DNA of 64,000 nucleotides, taken from Neobacillus dielmonensis (GTDB taxonomy: Bacteria; Bacillota; Bacilli; Bacillales; Cytobacillaceae). The translations under genes and the position numbers were made by a program. Below the pieces are notes generated by a model. That model did not search any database and had not been told where the DNA came from. It was given only the letters and a program-made list of their open reading frames with translations. Where the stretch lies: positions 1 through 64,000 of the forward strand of contig NZ_HG942066.1 in the NCBI RefSeq assembly GCF_000612665.1, written 5' to 3'. Position 1 is the first letter of the stretch. Each line of letters starts with the position of its first letter. Of the stretch, positions 17,901 through 28,062 are shown piece after piece.

Positions 17901-20420
17901 TCTCATTGTTAAAGGATACTGCTGCACCTCTTACTGCTATCGTGAACCACGCTCCATATGTAAACCGCCTAAACCAAAGCAGCTTTTTATTAACCGGACG
18001 CAGTGAAGAAAATGGTTCTCAGGTAAAAATCATGCTGAGTGATGGAACGACAGCGATAACCAAAGTAACCACTGTCGTAAATGGTGCTTTTCAATCCAGT
18101 ATCGATGCTTCAGGTTTAAAAGATGGCCAAATTAAAGTAGAGATAGCGCAGACGGATTTGGCGGGGAATTCCGGAATCGTTTATGGGTCAACGATCCAGA
18201 AAGATACAGTCGTTGAAAATCCGGTTGTTTCCAAAAATGGATTTAGTATCGAAAACCAACAGTCTATCTTTATGCTCATGGGAACAGCTGAACCCTTTGC
18301 GGTCGTTAAGGCTACATTAACCAAGCCCGATGGCAGTATGATTGAATCAGCTTCCACAAAAGCGGACTCTAAAGGTTTCTATTCATTAAGGCTTAATTTG
18401 ACCGGGAAGGACTTAACAGGAGTCAGTACTGCATCCGTGTTACAAACAGATACTGCCGGAAATACTAGTGAAACTGCCCAAATCCAACTCTATAGTCATA
18501 CCGTGAGCACCGGAGAAACGCTCTATTCTGTTGCCAAACGCTATAATACAACGGTGGAGGCAATAAAGGCACTGAATCAATTAACAACCGATATAATTCA
18601 GCCCAATCAAATACTGCGGCTCCCAGTGACTGCCAGTGAAGTAATTAACCTTGGCTATATGTATTTTGGCAGTACAAATGAATACGTTAATATGGTAAAC
18701 CAAACAGCTAATTCAGTGAATACGGTCTCGCCAAGTTACTTTGATATTAACCCGAACCTTAAAACTTACCTATAGCATCGATCCAACGTTTATCAATACG
18801 ATGCATATGCGCGGCATCCGTGTTGTTCCTTTTTTGAGCAATCATTGGGATCGGACAATTGGCCGGGCAATGCTGGCCAATAAAGAACTTGCGGCTCAGC
18901 AGATTTCGGACGCAGTAAATAGATATAATTTAGATGGTGTAAATATTGATATTGAAAACGTAACAGAAGTAGACCAGGCAAATTACACAGAATTCGTCCG
19001 ATTATTGCGGGAAAAGATTCCTTCCACCAAGGAAGTATCCGTTGCGGTTGCGGCTAACCCGAATGGCTGGACAACCGGATGGCATGGTTCTTATGATTAC
19101 ACCGCCTTGGCAAAGTACTCGGATTATTTGATGATTATGGCTTACGATGAAAGCTTTCCTGGCGGACAAGCAGGTGCTGTTGCAAGTCTCCCGTGGGTGG
19201 AAAAATCTATTCAATATGCAATCAAGCAGCAAGTGCCTACCGAAAAAATCGCGTTGGGAATTGCCCATTATGGCCGATATTGGATAGAAGGGGTATCTTA
19301 CGGAGGCTACGGCATCTCCAATTGGCAAGTTGAGGAGTTAATTGATAAATATAATGGTCAAATCGTTTTCGATGAGGCAACGAAAACGCCCAAAGCGATT
19401 ATTACCATAAAGGCAGGGGATCCGAAAACGGTCGTTGGCGGAACTGCCCTTGCCCCAGGCACCTATACGATATGGTATGAAAATGAGGAGAGCATCAGAC
19501 AAAAGCTTTCTCTTGTGAGTAAATATAACATTCGGGGAGTCGGCAACTGGAGTATAGGCCAAGAAAGCAATGTGTGGAACAGTTATACGGAGCTGTTGCC
19601 AACTACGGTTCCAATTACCGCACCGGTTGTTACGCCAGTCAGTAACGAACCGGCAGCTGCTCCTTCCTATACCACTTATAGTGTGGTAGCAGGTGATAGT
19701 TTATGGGCGATTGCCAATCGGAATAACACAACGGTAAGCGCTATAAAAGAGCTAAATCAATTAACTTCAGATGCTCTTTCTATTGGTCAGCTGCTAAAAA
19801 TACCTTCACCTGCTGTTACGGAGCAAGAGCCAAATGTGACGCCAGCTCCACCACCGGCAGAAACAGCTCCGACCGTCACAACTATCAATTATACAGTAGT
19901 ATCCGGAGATTCATTATCGGGGATCGCCAAAAAGTTTAACACAACGATTGATAGGCTAAAACAAGTAAACAATTTGAACACTGATATGATATATGTCGGA
20001 CAAGTATTAACCATAACCGTTGAAACGGGTGAAGAACAAGTAGAATCAACTGTTCCAGTAACCATAACAGAACCTGCTCCAGCAACTACTCCGATTCAAC
20101 AGGCGGAACCTGTCACCTATACGGTTGTATCTGGTGATTCTTTATCCGTTATTGCCAAGCGTTATAATACAACCGTTTCAGCTATCAAAACAGCTAACGG
20201 ATTAACAATAGATGCAATATATGTTGGTCAAAAATTAATGATTCCACTGACTAGTTCAGGCGAAACCCAAACGAATCGGACCTATACCGTCATGTCGGGT
20301 GATTCTCTATCCGTTATTGCCCAGCGATACAATACCACGGTTACCGCCATAAAAACAGCCAATGGGTTAACAACGGAAGCGATTTATGTGGGGCAGGTAT
20401 TAACCATTCCTAACGGATAA
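14903..20420 (+). pseudogene. LysM/Ig-like/GH18 cell-wall protein, frameshifted
   Basis: Two overlapping frames (14903-18775, 1290 codons; 18741-20420, 559 codons) together encode one protein. First part: a 60-residue charged N-terminus, a membrane/signal segment (about 62-88), four LysM domains (about 97-328), nine Ig-like repeats of about 96 residues, each starting near a Thr-x-x-Pro linker, and a fifth LysM (about 1200-1243). It then enters a GH18 domain ([17 protein letters not shown]) and stops. The second frame continues GH18 with the catalytic DGVNIDIE (E72 of that frame) and ends in four more LysM. Dropping one C of CC at 18757-18758 restores a single frame of 1838 codons. The intact protein would bind and cleave peptidoglycan or spore cortex, like YaaH-type proteins. 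Sequencing error or real inactivation cannot be told apart here. Confidence 0.85.
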
Positions 20421-20542
20421 ATCATGCAAGCAGCAAAAAATAGCAGGTAGCCGGTTACACCTATAAACTCCAAAGGATTATCATAGTGCTGAATTCCCAG
20501 TTAAACAGAGACCTCCGCAATCGAACAGGTTGCGTGGTCAAA

Positions 20543-20593
20543 CAAAAAAAGTTCCTTTTCCCTGTAAATAAGAGGAAAAAGGAACTTTTTTAC
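20543..20593. terminator. Bidirectional terminator between the LysM genes
   Basis: AAAAAGTTCCTTTTCC and GGAAAAAGGAACTTTTT pair across an 11-13 nt loop, with A and T runs on both sides, between convergent genes. Confidence 0.85.
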
Positions 20594-20621
20594 TGCTTCT
20601 ATTGTTTGGACATAATACCAA

Positions 20622-22551
20622 TCAGTAAACTCTTTTGGCTCCAACATAATAGGGGGACCAATAGCCAGAATTCACCGGGTAAACAGCGATTCCCTTCGAA
20701 TTGGTCGCTGAAATAAACTGGTTATTACCAATATAAAATCCTACATGTGATATTGTCCCTGTCGAATTAACGGCAAAAAAGACCAAATCACCAGGCTGTA
20801 ACTGTGACTTTTCAACGGGTGTTCCCATTGTATAAAGACTTTGGGATGTAGTCCGCTGCATTTTAATACCATGTTTGTTAAACATATAGTATACAAAGCC
20901 TGAGCAATCAAATCCAGTAGGGGTGGTACCACCCCATACATAAGGAACCCCTAGATAATTAGTGGTATCCTGTAATAAAACCTTTTTAGTGACAGCGTGT
21001 TCAATAGCAATAGTAGTTGCATCATTAATAGTACCTGTGACAGCTAATTGATAATCGGACTGAAAGTTTCTAATCGCTTGACTGGTTGGGTCATCATAGC
21101 TTCCAGTTATTGTAGGAACTGCATAATAACCAAGCGTTTGCAGGTTCCTTTGAGCCTTTTCCAGGTTTACATCAGCCGCAGGTTGAGGGGGCGTTGTATT
21201 GGTTTCGCCATTTGGAATTGTTAGGACTTGGCCAACTCGAATGGTATCCGAGCTAAGTTGATTGACACTTTTCAAGGTATCTGAACTTGTACCAAACCGC
21301 TTGGCGATGACGGATAAACTATCCCCGGGAGCAACAGTATAAGAAACGGACTGAGCAGGCTGCTGAACGGACCCTGTTCCTGATGTTCCGTTTGACGGGA
21401 TAGCTAATACTTGCCCCACCTGTAAAAAATCAGAAGTTAATTGATTGGCACTTTTTAAGGCTTCCGCACTGGTACCAAAGCGTTTGGCGATGACGGATAA
21501 ACTGTCTCCGGGAGCAACAGTATAAGAAACGGACTGGGCAGGCTGCTGAACAGACCCTGTTTCTGATGTTCCGTTTGACGGGATAGCTAATACTTGCCCC
21601 GCCTGTAAAAAATCGGAAGTTAATTGATTGGCACTTTTTAAGGCTTCCGTACTGGTACCAAAGCGTTTGGCGATGACGGATAAACTGTCTCCGGGAGCAA
21701 CAGTGTAAGAGACAGGCTGAGCAGGCTGCTGAACGGACTCTGTTTCTGATGTTCCATTTGACGGGATAGCTAATACTTGTCCCACCCGTAAAAAATCAGA
21801 AGTTAATTGATTAGTACTTTTTAAGGCTTCCACACTGATGCCGAACCGTTTAGCAATGACTGATAGACTGTCTCCTGCAACGACTGTATAGGAAGACGTT
21901 TGATTAGGTGCGGCAGGGGAAGGTGTTGCTGCTGCAGGGATAGATGTCCCCATTACGACAGGAATGATGAGTGTTTGTCCTAAATTAACTGCGTCATTTA
22001 CTAACCCATTTGCTTCCTTAATGGCTTCTGCTGTTGTCCCATAATTTTTGGCAAGCACACTTAAATAATCTCCAGGCCCAACCGTATGAAAGGCTAGAGG
22101 GATTATAAGCCGCTGATTAATTTGTAATACATCGGTCGTTAAATGATTGGCGCGTTTAATATTATCAATGGATGTATTAAACTTTTTGGAAAGTCCATAA
22201 AGAGTGTCCCCAGAGGTCGCCTGATAGTAAATGGATTTTTTTGAAGCCCCGTCTGAAATAGCCGGGGGTTCTGAAGAGCCTGGTGCAGCTGCTTTGGCGT
22301 CTATCCCTCCCATGAGAGGAAAAGATGCAATTCGTCATCCCGCCTATTAATGCTTTTACCATGGTTATTTTAATTGCCGGATAACGTTCCTTTACGACCT
22401 GTCTGGCAATGGCCATTAGGTCACTTCTTGTTTCAGGCTTGCTGCCTAATTCTGCCCCAAACTCTGTTAATGAATTATGAAGATGAAAAATCAGCTCATA
22501 TTCATCTTGATCAGGTGAAATCTTTCGAAGCTCGTACTTTTGAAAATTCAT
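20622..22551 (-). pseudogene. LysM/PG-binding/NlpC-P60 endopeptidase, frameshifted
   Basis: The minus-strand frame starting at 22551 carries a 60-residue charged N-terminus and the start of a membrane segment, then shifts out of frame. The frame starting at 22313 carries the rest: six LysM domains (three are near-identical 183-nt copies), a helical peptidoglycan-binding domain (AQRNLQTLGYY), and a C-terminal NlpC/P60 domain with nucleophile C470 in FDCSGFVYY, and His in ISHVGFYIG. Removing one base at 22331-22332 (reverse strand CGAATTGC to CGATTGC) gives a single 642-residue protein with a sensible hydrophobic segment ending in GGIDAKA. It would be a D,L-endopeptidase of the LytE/LytF/CwlS kind. 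Its N-terminus is homologous to that of the neighbouring GH18 protein. Confidence 0.85.
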
Positions 22552-22907
22552 GATGGTTTAATCCCCTTATTCAACTTGTGGTTTATCGGTAGTATTCTTC
22601 ATCACCAACATGCTCATAACCATTTTTATTAAATGAGACATTTGTCCTGATTCCAAAGTACTGATATATCAAAAGGACTCCATAAGAGTGAGAAATCATC
22701 TATATAAAGAAATTATCAACAAATGGACAGTCTTCACACCTTTCTGTACCTCCCGTTTTATGTATTATTAATATTTGGAAGTTAAATAGATTTGTCCGAT
22801 TCTTCTATATCCGCTAAAATAGATATTATTATTTGAAATGTGACATTTATTAGGTTCGGAAGAACTGCAACATAAATATTAAGTCTACTATAGGAGAAAG
22901 GATTATT
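22552..22907. other. Intergenic region between divergent LysM and fabF genes
   Basis: A 356-bp AT-rich stretch. It must hold both promoters. I see no FapR-type operator, riboswitch or repeat that I can support, only several A/T-rich -10-like hexamers. Confidence 0.4.
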
Positions 22908-24149
22908 ATGAAGAGAAGAATAGTGATAACCGGTATAGGAGCAGTCTCTCCCGTGGGGAATGATGCTTTTACCACTTGGAACAACATAAAAAACGGGGTG
23001 TCAGGAATTGGCCCGGCAACTCTATTTGATGTGAAAAAAGTAGATATCTCAATTGCAGCAGAAGTTAAAAACTTCTTGCCAGAAGAATTTATGGACAAAA
23101 AAGAATCAAGAAGAATGGGGCGTTACAGCCAATTTGCGGTAGCTGCAAGTAAAATGGCAGTCGAAGATGCAGGCATTAGCATTGGTGCCGACATTGATCC
23201 AGAACGGGTGGGCGTTTGGATTGGTTCAGGGATTGGCGGTCTGGGCGAGTTCGAGGAGCAACATAAGAAATTTATCGAAAAGGGTCAAAGAAGAGTCAAT
23301 CCATTTACGATTCCGATGTTTATTCCAGATATGGCGGCAGGACGGGTTTCCATGGAATTAGGGGCAAAAGGTATCAATAACTGTTCGGTAACCGCCTGTG
23401 CTTCCGGGGCCAATTCGATTGGAGATGCCTTCCGCGCCATCCAAAAAGGGGATGTCGACATGGTGGTAGCCGGTGGAACAGAAGCCACCATTACGGATAT
23501 GACCGTGGCGGGATTCTCCAACATGACTGCCTTGTCTAAAAACCCAGACCAGAAAACCGCCAGCCGTCCTTTTGATAAAAATCGTGATGGCTTTGTCATT
23601 GGGGAAGGCGCTGGAATTGTTATTTTAGAGGAGTTAGAACATGCATTAGCCCGTGGGGCAAAAATATATGGGGAATTGGTTGGCTACGGAGCAACCGGTG
23701 ATGCCTACCATATCACGACCCCGGCACCTGATGGAGAAGGTGCTCAGCGTGCAATGAAACTTGCATTGAACGATGCTGGCATCTCTCCAGATCAAGTGGA
23801 CTACATTAATGCTCATGGAACTTCTACCTATTATAACGACCTGTACGAAACGCTCGCCATCAAGGAAGTCTTCAAAGAGCATGCCTACAGGCTGTCTGTT
23901 AGTTCGACCAAATCGATGACCGGGCATATGCTTGGTGCGACGGGTGCTCTTGAAGCCATTTTTTCTGTATTGGCGATCCAAGAAGGAATCATCCCTCCAA
24001 CCATCAACTACGAAACGCCTGACGAACAACTTGACTTAGACTATGTTCCAAACGTGGCAAAGAATAAGGATGTGCAAGTAGTACTATCCAACTCTTTAGG
24101 ATTTGGCGGGCATAATGCCACTTTAATTTTTAAAAAGTATACCAAATAA
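22908..24149 (+). CDS. fabF: Beta-ketoacyl-ACP synthase II (FabF)
   Basis: A 413-residue condensing enzyme that elongates acyl-ACP with malonyl-ACP in type II fatty acid synthesis. The thiolase-fold triad is complete: C164 in [11 protein letters not shown]303 in NAHGTST, and H340 in STKSMTGH, with K335 nearby. Length equals B. subtilis FabF. GGAGAAAGG precedes ATG 22908. FabF is normally paired with fabH in bacilli, but here it is alone and lacks an obvious FapR site. It also differs from the usual sequence at several positions (TACASG rather than TACATG), so it may be a second, specialised FabF paralogue rather than the housekeeping copy. Confidence 0.9.
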   Translation: MKRRIVITGIGAVSPVGNDAFTTWNNIKNGVSGIGPATLFDVKKVDISIAAEVKNFLPEEFMDKKESRRMGRYSQFAVAASKMAVEDAGISIGADIDPERVGVWIGSGIGGLGEFEEQHKKFIEKGQRRVNPFTIPMFIPDMAAGRVSMELGAKGINNCSVTACASGANSIGDAFRAIQKGDVDMVVAGGTEATITDMTVAGFSNMTALSKNPDQKTASRPFDKNRDGFVIGEGAGIVILEELEHALARGAKIYGELVGYGATGDAYHITTPAPDGEGAQRAMKLALNDAGISPDQVDYINAHGTSTYYNDLYETLAIKEVFKEHAYRLSVSSTKSMTGHMLGATGALEAIFSVLAIQEGIIPPTINYETPDEQLDLDYVPNVAKNKDVQVVLSNSLGFGGHNATLIFKKYTK

Positions 24150-24154
24150 TTGGA

Positions 24155-24194
24155 CAAAAAATGAAGCCGTCTTAATTCGACAGCTTCATTTTTT
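24155..24194. terminator. Terminator between fabF and the 5'-nucleotidase gene
   Basis: AAAAAATGAAGC-GTC and GAC-GCTTCATTTTTT pair with one mismatch. A and T runs on each side make it usable by both convergent genes. Confidence 0.85.
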
Positions 24195-24217
24195 ATTTTG
24201 TTAGCAAGCAGTGCTCA

Positions 24218-25891
24218 TTATTGCTTGGCTAGATCAACAATTCGGCCTTCTACACTTGGGCTAACTGTTTTATTTTCAAAAGACCCAACATAATTGGAAA
24301 AGGTTTCCCAATCAACGAATCCAGGTTCACTGACTCGGCCTTCGTTGTAGACTTGAGCGAATACATCAAAGCCATCTCCGCCTTTTGCTGTGAAGATATT
24401 GTTAGCTGCCACGTAAGTTTTATTAGGATCTAAAGCAACATAGTTAGTCCCATCTTCTTTCACTTCAATGGTTTGTACCCTTTGACCAACAGGTTTGCTG
24501 CTGTCATAAGTAAATTTCAAGCCAGATACCTGCAGGAATCCGCCAAATGGACTTGGAGCATCCTTAACGCTAGTTTCTAAGGCTTGTTTAATTTCCGCAC
24601 CAGTAAGTTTCATAATCGCCAACGCATTACCAAATGGCATAATTTCTAACACCTTCGCCAATGTAATGTCACCGGCTGGGACAGTGGTACGGATTCCGCC
24701 GCCGTTTTGGAAGGCAATCACAGTGTCAGGATTGATGGTTTTGGCTTTTGCCAGCATACCATCTGTGATTAAGTTTCCTAAATTGGTTTCTCCCGTACGG
24801 GCAGGAGGATTGCCGCCTATTAAATCAACCGTGGTTTTGCCAATAACAGTTTGTTGTTTTGCTACAATCGCTGGTTTATACTTGGTTTCAAGAATTTGCG
24901 CTGCTTGAGGATTGTCCGGAATCACATAAGTGCCGTCAGCATTTTTCTGATCAAGGTCAATCAGTTTTCCATCGGCCTCAGTGACTTTACCTTGTTTATT
25001 GAACTTTAAATCCACGGTTCCAAGGTATTTGCTATATTCATTGGCTTGCACAATGACAGTTGGCTCTTCACCAGTTCTATCGATGACCGGAGCTTCCAAT
25101 TTCGTATGGGAGTGGCCGCCGACGATGACATCAATTCCTTCTACTTCTTTTGCTAAAGTCAGGTCATTGTCACCGCCGCCATCGTCAAAGCCGAGATGGG
25201 AGAGGGCAATAATTTTATTGGCACCTTGTTTTTCTAAATCAGCAACCGCCTGTTTTGCTTCTTCGATATAGGTTTCAAAAACAACATCCTCACCCGGGCT
25301 GGAAATATCCTTTGTTTCTGCCGTAGTAAGGCCGAAAATGCCAATTTTCTCACCATTCACCACTTTGATGATTCCATTGTAAATATTTCCGTCTTCCGGG
25401 TGCTTGGTTGTACTTTCGTGGAAACTCTTCTTTAGATTGGCATCTTTTGAGAAGTTTACGTTAGCACTGACCAACGGGAAATCTGCTGCTTTAACAAAAT
25501 TGGCGAGAGTGGAAGTGCCTTCATCAAATTCATGGTTTCCAAATGTCATAGCATCATAGCCCACCAGGTTCATAAACTCCAAATCGGCAAGACCTTTGTA
25601 TTCGTTAAAGTATAAAGTCCCGGAGAAAACATCGCCTGCATCCAATAACAGGGTATTCTTCTTTTCGGCACGTACCTGATTGATGGCGTTAATTCGTCTT
25701 GCCACATTGTCTAAATGGGCATGTGTATCATTGGTGTGCATGATGGTCAGCTCATAGGTACGGCCTTTACCGTTGTCTGATTTGGAATCTTTCGGAGCCG
25801 CATAGGCAGCAGGAGCGGCCGCAGATGTAACAATAGCTGCAGCAGCAAGAAGTGAAAAAAACTTACGATTCATCTTGATTGGATACTTCAT
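24218..25891 (-). CDS. Secreted 5'-nucleotidase/metallophosphatase, copy A
   Basis: A 557-residue protein with a signal peptide (hydrophobic residues 9-31, ending in AAYAA). The N-terminal metallophosphatase domain shows IMHTNDTHAHLD, LLDAGDVFSG, GNHEFDEG and GGHSHTKL, the two-metal site. The C-terminal domain (from about 340) includes the substrate-binding region (GGIRT, GDGFDVF). The family hydrolyses extracellular nucleotides, UDP-sugars or 2',3'-cyclic nucleotides to release nucleosides and phosphate. There is no LPxTG or S-layer anchor, so it is probably released. GGGGGAGG precedes ATG 25891. A candidate Pho box lies upstream. It is a tandem paralogue of the gene at 26223-27881. Confidence 0.9.
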   Translation of the reverse strand: MKYPIKMNRKFFSLLAAAAIVTSAAAPAAYAAPKDSKSDNGKGRTYELTIMHTNDTHAHLDNVARRINAINQVRAEKKNTLLLDAGDVFSGTLYFNEYKGLADLEFMNLVGYDAMTFGNHEFDEGTSTLANFVKAADFPLVSANVNFSKDANLKKSFHESTTKHPEDGNIYNGIIKVVNGEKIGIFGLTTAETKDISSPGEDVVFETYIEEAKQAVADLEKQGANKIIALSHLGFDDGGGDNDLTLAKEVEGIDVIVGGHSHTKLEAPVIDRTGEEPTVIVQANEYSKYLGTVDLKFNKQGKVTEADGKLIDLDQKNADGTYVIPDNPQAAQILETKYKPAIVAKQQTVIGKTTVDLIGGNPPARTGETNLGNLITDGMLAKAKTINPDTVIAFQNGGGIRTTVPAGDITLAKVLEIMPFGNALAIMKLTGAEIKQALETSVKDAPSPFGGFLQVSGLKFTYDSSKPVGQRVQTIEVKEDGTNYVALDPNKTYVAANNIFTAKGGDGFDVFAQVYNEGRVSEPGFVDWETFSNYVGSFENKTVSPSVEGRIVDLAKQ

Positions 25892-25986
25892 CTCATTATT
25901 CCTCCCCCATTAAATCATCGAAATTGGCTTGCTTTATAACGAATTGGCCTGCAATCTTGCATTATTTTAGATTGCTTGTCTTCTTC

Positions 25987-26030
25987 ATTCTACAAAATTT
26001 TACCGAGAATTACTGTAAAAATATTGTTAA
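25987..26030 (-). promoter_or_regulatory. Candidate Pho box and -10 element
   Basis: On the minus strand TTAACA (26030-26025) and TTTACA (26019-26014) are spaced 11 nt start to start, the PhoP half-site rule TT(A/T/C)ACA. They are followed after 21 nt by TAGAAT (25992-25987) as a -10. This is the layout of PhoP-activated promoters and would fit phosphate scavenging by the nucleotidase. Only two of the usual four half-sites are good. Confidence 0.4.
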
Positions 26031-26138
26031 TCTACCATAATTAGTACAATTTTACCAGTTCCTTTAACCTAGTGAATAGGCGTTCTATATAGCGAAACAA
26101 CATCAAAAAGAACAAAGAGGGCCTATTCCCGTCGAATT

Positions 26139-26215
26139 AACGAGTTAACGTGCTGGGGGCCTGTCCCCCAGCACGTTAACTCGTTCGTGCAGTGGGGGGA
26201 CAGGCCCCTTTTATT
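26139..26215. repeat. GC-rich palindromic repeat, copy 2 (long plus short hairpin)
   Basis: Perfect 21-bp arms (AACGAGTTAACG... and ...CGTTAACTCGTT) around GTGCTGGGGG-CCTGT-CCCCCAGCAC span 26139-26185. A short half-copy GGGG-ACAG-GCCCC follows at about 26193-26210. It sits between the two tandem nucleotidase genes, downstream of copy B and about 250 nt upstream of copy A. Confidence 0.85.
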
Positions 26216-26222
26216 GGCTCTT

Positions 26223-27881
26223 TTAGTTGGCGAGGTCTGTGATTCGGCCTTCGACGGTTGGGCTGACGGTTTTGTTTTTTTGGTCGCCGATGTATTCGAT
26301 GAAGGTTTTCCAGTCGGCGTGTCCGGGTTCGCTGACGCGGCCTTCTTTGTAGGCTTTTGCGAGTATGGTGAAGCCGTCGCCGCCTTTGACTAAGTAGGTA
26401 TTGGTGGCGACATGATAGATTTTGGCCCGGTCTATTGGAACATAGTGGCGGCCATCCTCTTTTACCTCAATGGATTGAACCCGTTGGCCGGCAGGCTTTC
26501 TGCTGTCATAGGTGAATTTCATTCCAGAAACCTGCAGGAATCCGCCAAACGGCTTGGGGGCATCCTTAACGCTAAACTCCAAGACCTGTTTAATCTCGGC
26601 GCCGGTCAGCTTGATAATGGCCAATGAGGTGCCAAACGGCATCAGCTCAAATACGTGAGCCAAATTAATATTTCCTGCAGGAATCGAAGTACGAATGCCG
26701 CCGCCGCTTTGGATGGCAATCAGGGTGTCAGGGTTGATCGTTTTCGCTTTGGCCAGTATCGCATCCGTCATCAGGTTTCCCAAATTCGTTTCCCGCACAC
26801 GGGCATCTGGCCTCCCGCCAATTAAATCGACAGTGGTGGTACCAATAATGGTCCGCTGCTTTTCCAACACAGCTGGTTTATACTTCGTCTCCAGAATTTG
26901 TGCCGCTTTGGGATCATCAGGGATGACAAAACGATTATTGAACTTTTGGTCAATATCAATGAGCTTTCCATCATGGCCAATCACTTTTCCATTTTTGTCG
27001 AAGGTCACATCGACCGTTCCAAGATATTTTCCGTACTCATTGGCTTGGACAATAATGGTTGGCTCGGAGCCGGTTTGCTCCACTACCGGGGCATCCAGTT
27101 TCGTATGCGAATGGCCGCCGACAATCACATCGATGCCTTCCACTTCCTTAGCCAAGGTTAAATCATTATCGCCGCCGCCATCATCAAACCCTAGATGCGA
27201 GAGAGCAATAATCTTGTTGGCGCCCTTCCCCTTCAGGTCAGCGACCGCCCGCTTGGCCTTTTGAATATAATTTTGAAAAACAACATCCTTCCCTGGATTG
27301 GAGATGACCAACGTTTCTGCGGTGGTTAAACCGAAAATTCCGATTTTCTCTCCTTTGACCACCTTTATCATGCCGTTATAGACAGATCCATTTTTGGGAT
27401 GTTCCGTGATTTCATCATGAAAACGGTCAGATAAATTGGTGTCCTTGGATAAGTCGACATTGGCATCAACGAAGGGAAACTCAGCACCTTTAATAAAATT
27501 TGCCAAAGGACCGGTCCCCTGGTCAAAATCATGGTTGCCCAACGTCATCGCATCATAGCCGGCCAAATTCATAAACTCCAGGTCAGCCAAACCATGAAAT
27601 TCGTTGAAATACAAAGTACCGGAGAATACATCCCCAGCATCCAATAATAAGCTATATGGTTTTTGCGCTCGCACCTTTGTAATGGCCGAAATGCGTCTAG
27701 CGATATTGTCCAAGTGTGCGTGTGTATCATTGGTATGCATTATGGTTAGTCTGAAGGTGCTATCTTTTCCTTTGTTTGGAGCGACTTCTGCAGAAACGGC
27801 AGGAACAACTGATGCTATGGCAAGCGAAACCGATGCAAAAGCAGCACAAAACCCCCGAACCATACCTTTTGAAAACTCCAT
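26223..27881 (-). CDS. Secreted 5'-nucleotidase/metallophosphatase, copy B
   Basis: A 552-residue paralogue of the preceding nucleotidase with the same order of motifs: signal peptide (about residues 8-31), IMHTNDTHAHLD, LLDAGDVFSG, GNHDFDQG (Asp instead of Glu in the GNHE motif), GGHSHTKL, and a C-terminal nucleotidase domain with GGIRT and GDGFTIL. Much of the sequence is identical residue for residue, which points to tandem duplication with later drift. The drift is also clear in base use: this copy is visibly more GC-rich, for example in its last 250 bases. Ribosome binding at ATG 27881 is weak (AAAGGG). No Pho box like that of copy A is apparent. Confidence 0.9.
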   Translation of the reverse strand: MEFSKGMVRGFCAAFASVSLAIASVVPAVSAEVAPNKGKDSTFRLTIMHTNDTHAHLDNIARRISAITKVRAQKPYSLLLDAGDVFSGTLYFNEFHGLADLEFMNLAGYDAMTLGNHDFDQGTGPLANFIKGAEFPFVDANVDLSKDTNLSDRFHDEITEHPKNGSVYNGMIKVVKGEKIGIFGLTTAETLVISNPGKDVVFQNYIQKAKRAVADLKGKGANKIIALSHLGFDDGGGDNDLTLAKEVEGIDVIVGGHSHTKLDAPVVEQTGSEPTIIVQANEYGKYLGTVDVTFDKNGKVIGHDGKLIDIDQKFNNRFVIPDDPKAAQILETKYKPAVLEKQRTIIGTTTVDLIGGRPDARVRETNLGNLMTDAILAKAKTINPDTLIAIQSGGGIRTSIPAGNINLAHVFELMPFGTSLAIIKLTGAEIKQVLEFSVKDAPKPFGGFLQVSGMKFTYDSRKPAGQRVQSIEVKEDGRHYVPIDRAKIYHVATNTYLVKGGDGFTILAKAYKEGRVSEPGHADWKTFIEYIGDQKNKTVSPTVEGRITDLAN

Positions 27882-28062
27882 CTCTCAACCATCCCTTTAA
27901 AAATACTTTGGCTGCCACCAGGGTATTACCGAGTGCCTCCAAGTGTTAGCTTGTATCCCTTATTTTGCCAATATCAAACAGATTTATTTTAAAAAGATGA
28001 AAAACTATAACAGTTTCCTGCCTATGACGAATAGATATGGAAGTATAGAAGGAGGGAGTATC

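Noticed and set aside
18741..18775. Programmed frameshift joining the two LysM/GH18 frames
   Set aside because: No slippery heptamer or pseudoknot is apparent, and the fix is a simple one-base indel in a CC pair.
26187..26393. Plus-strand frame with Phe/Val/Asp-rich sequence near the nucleotidase end
   Set aside because: It is antisense to a well-supported gene and its composition is that of the complementary strand.
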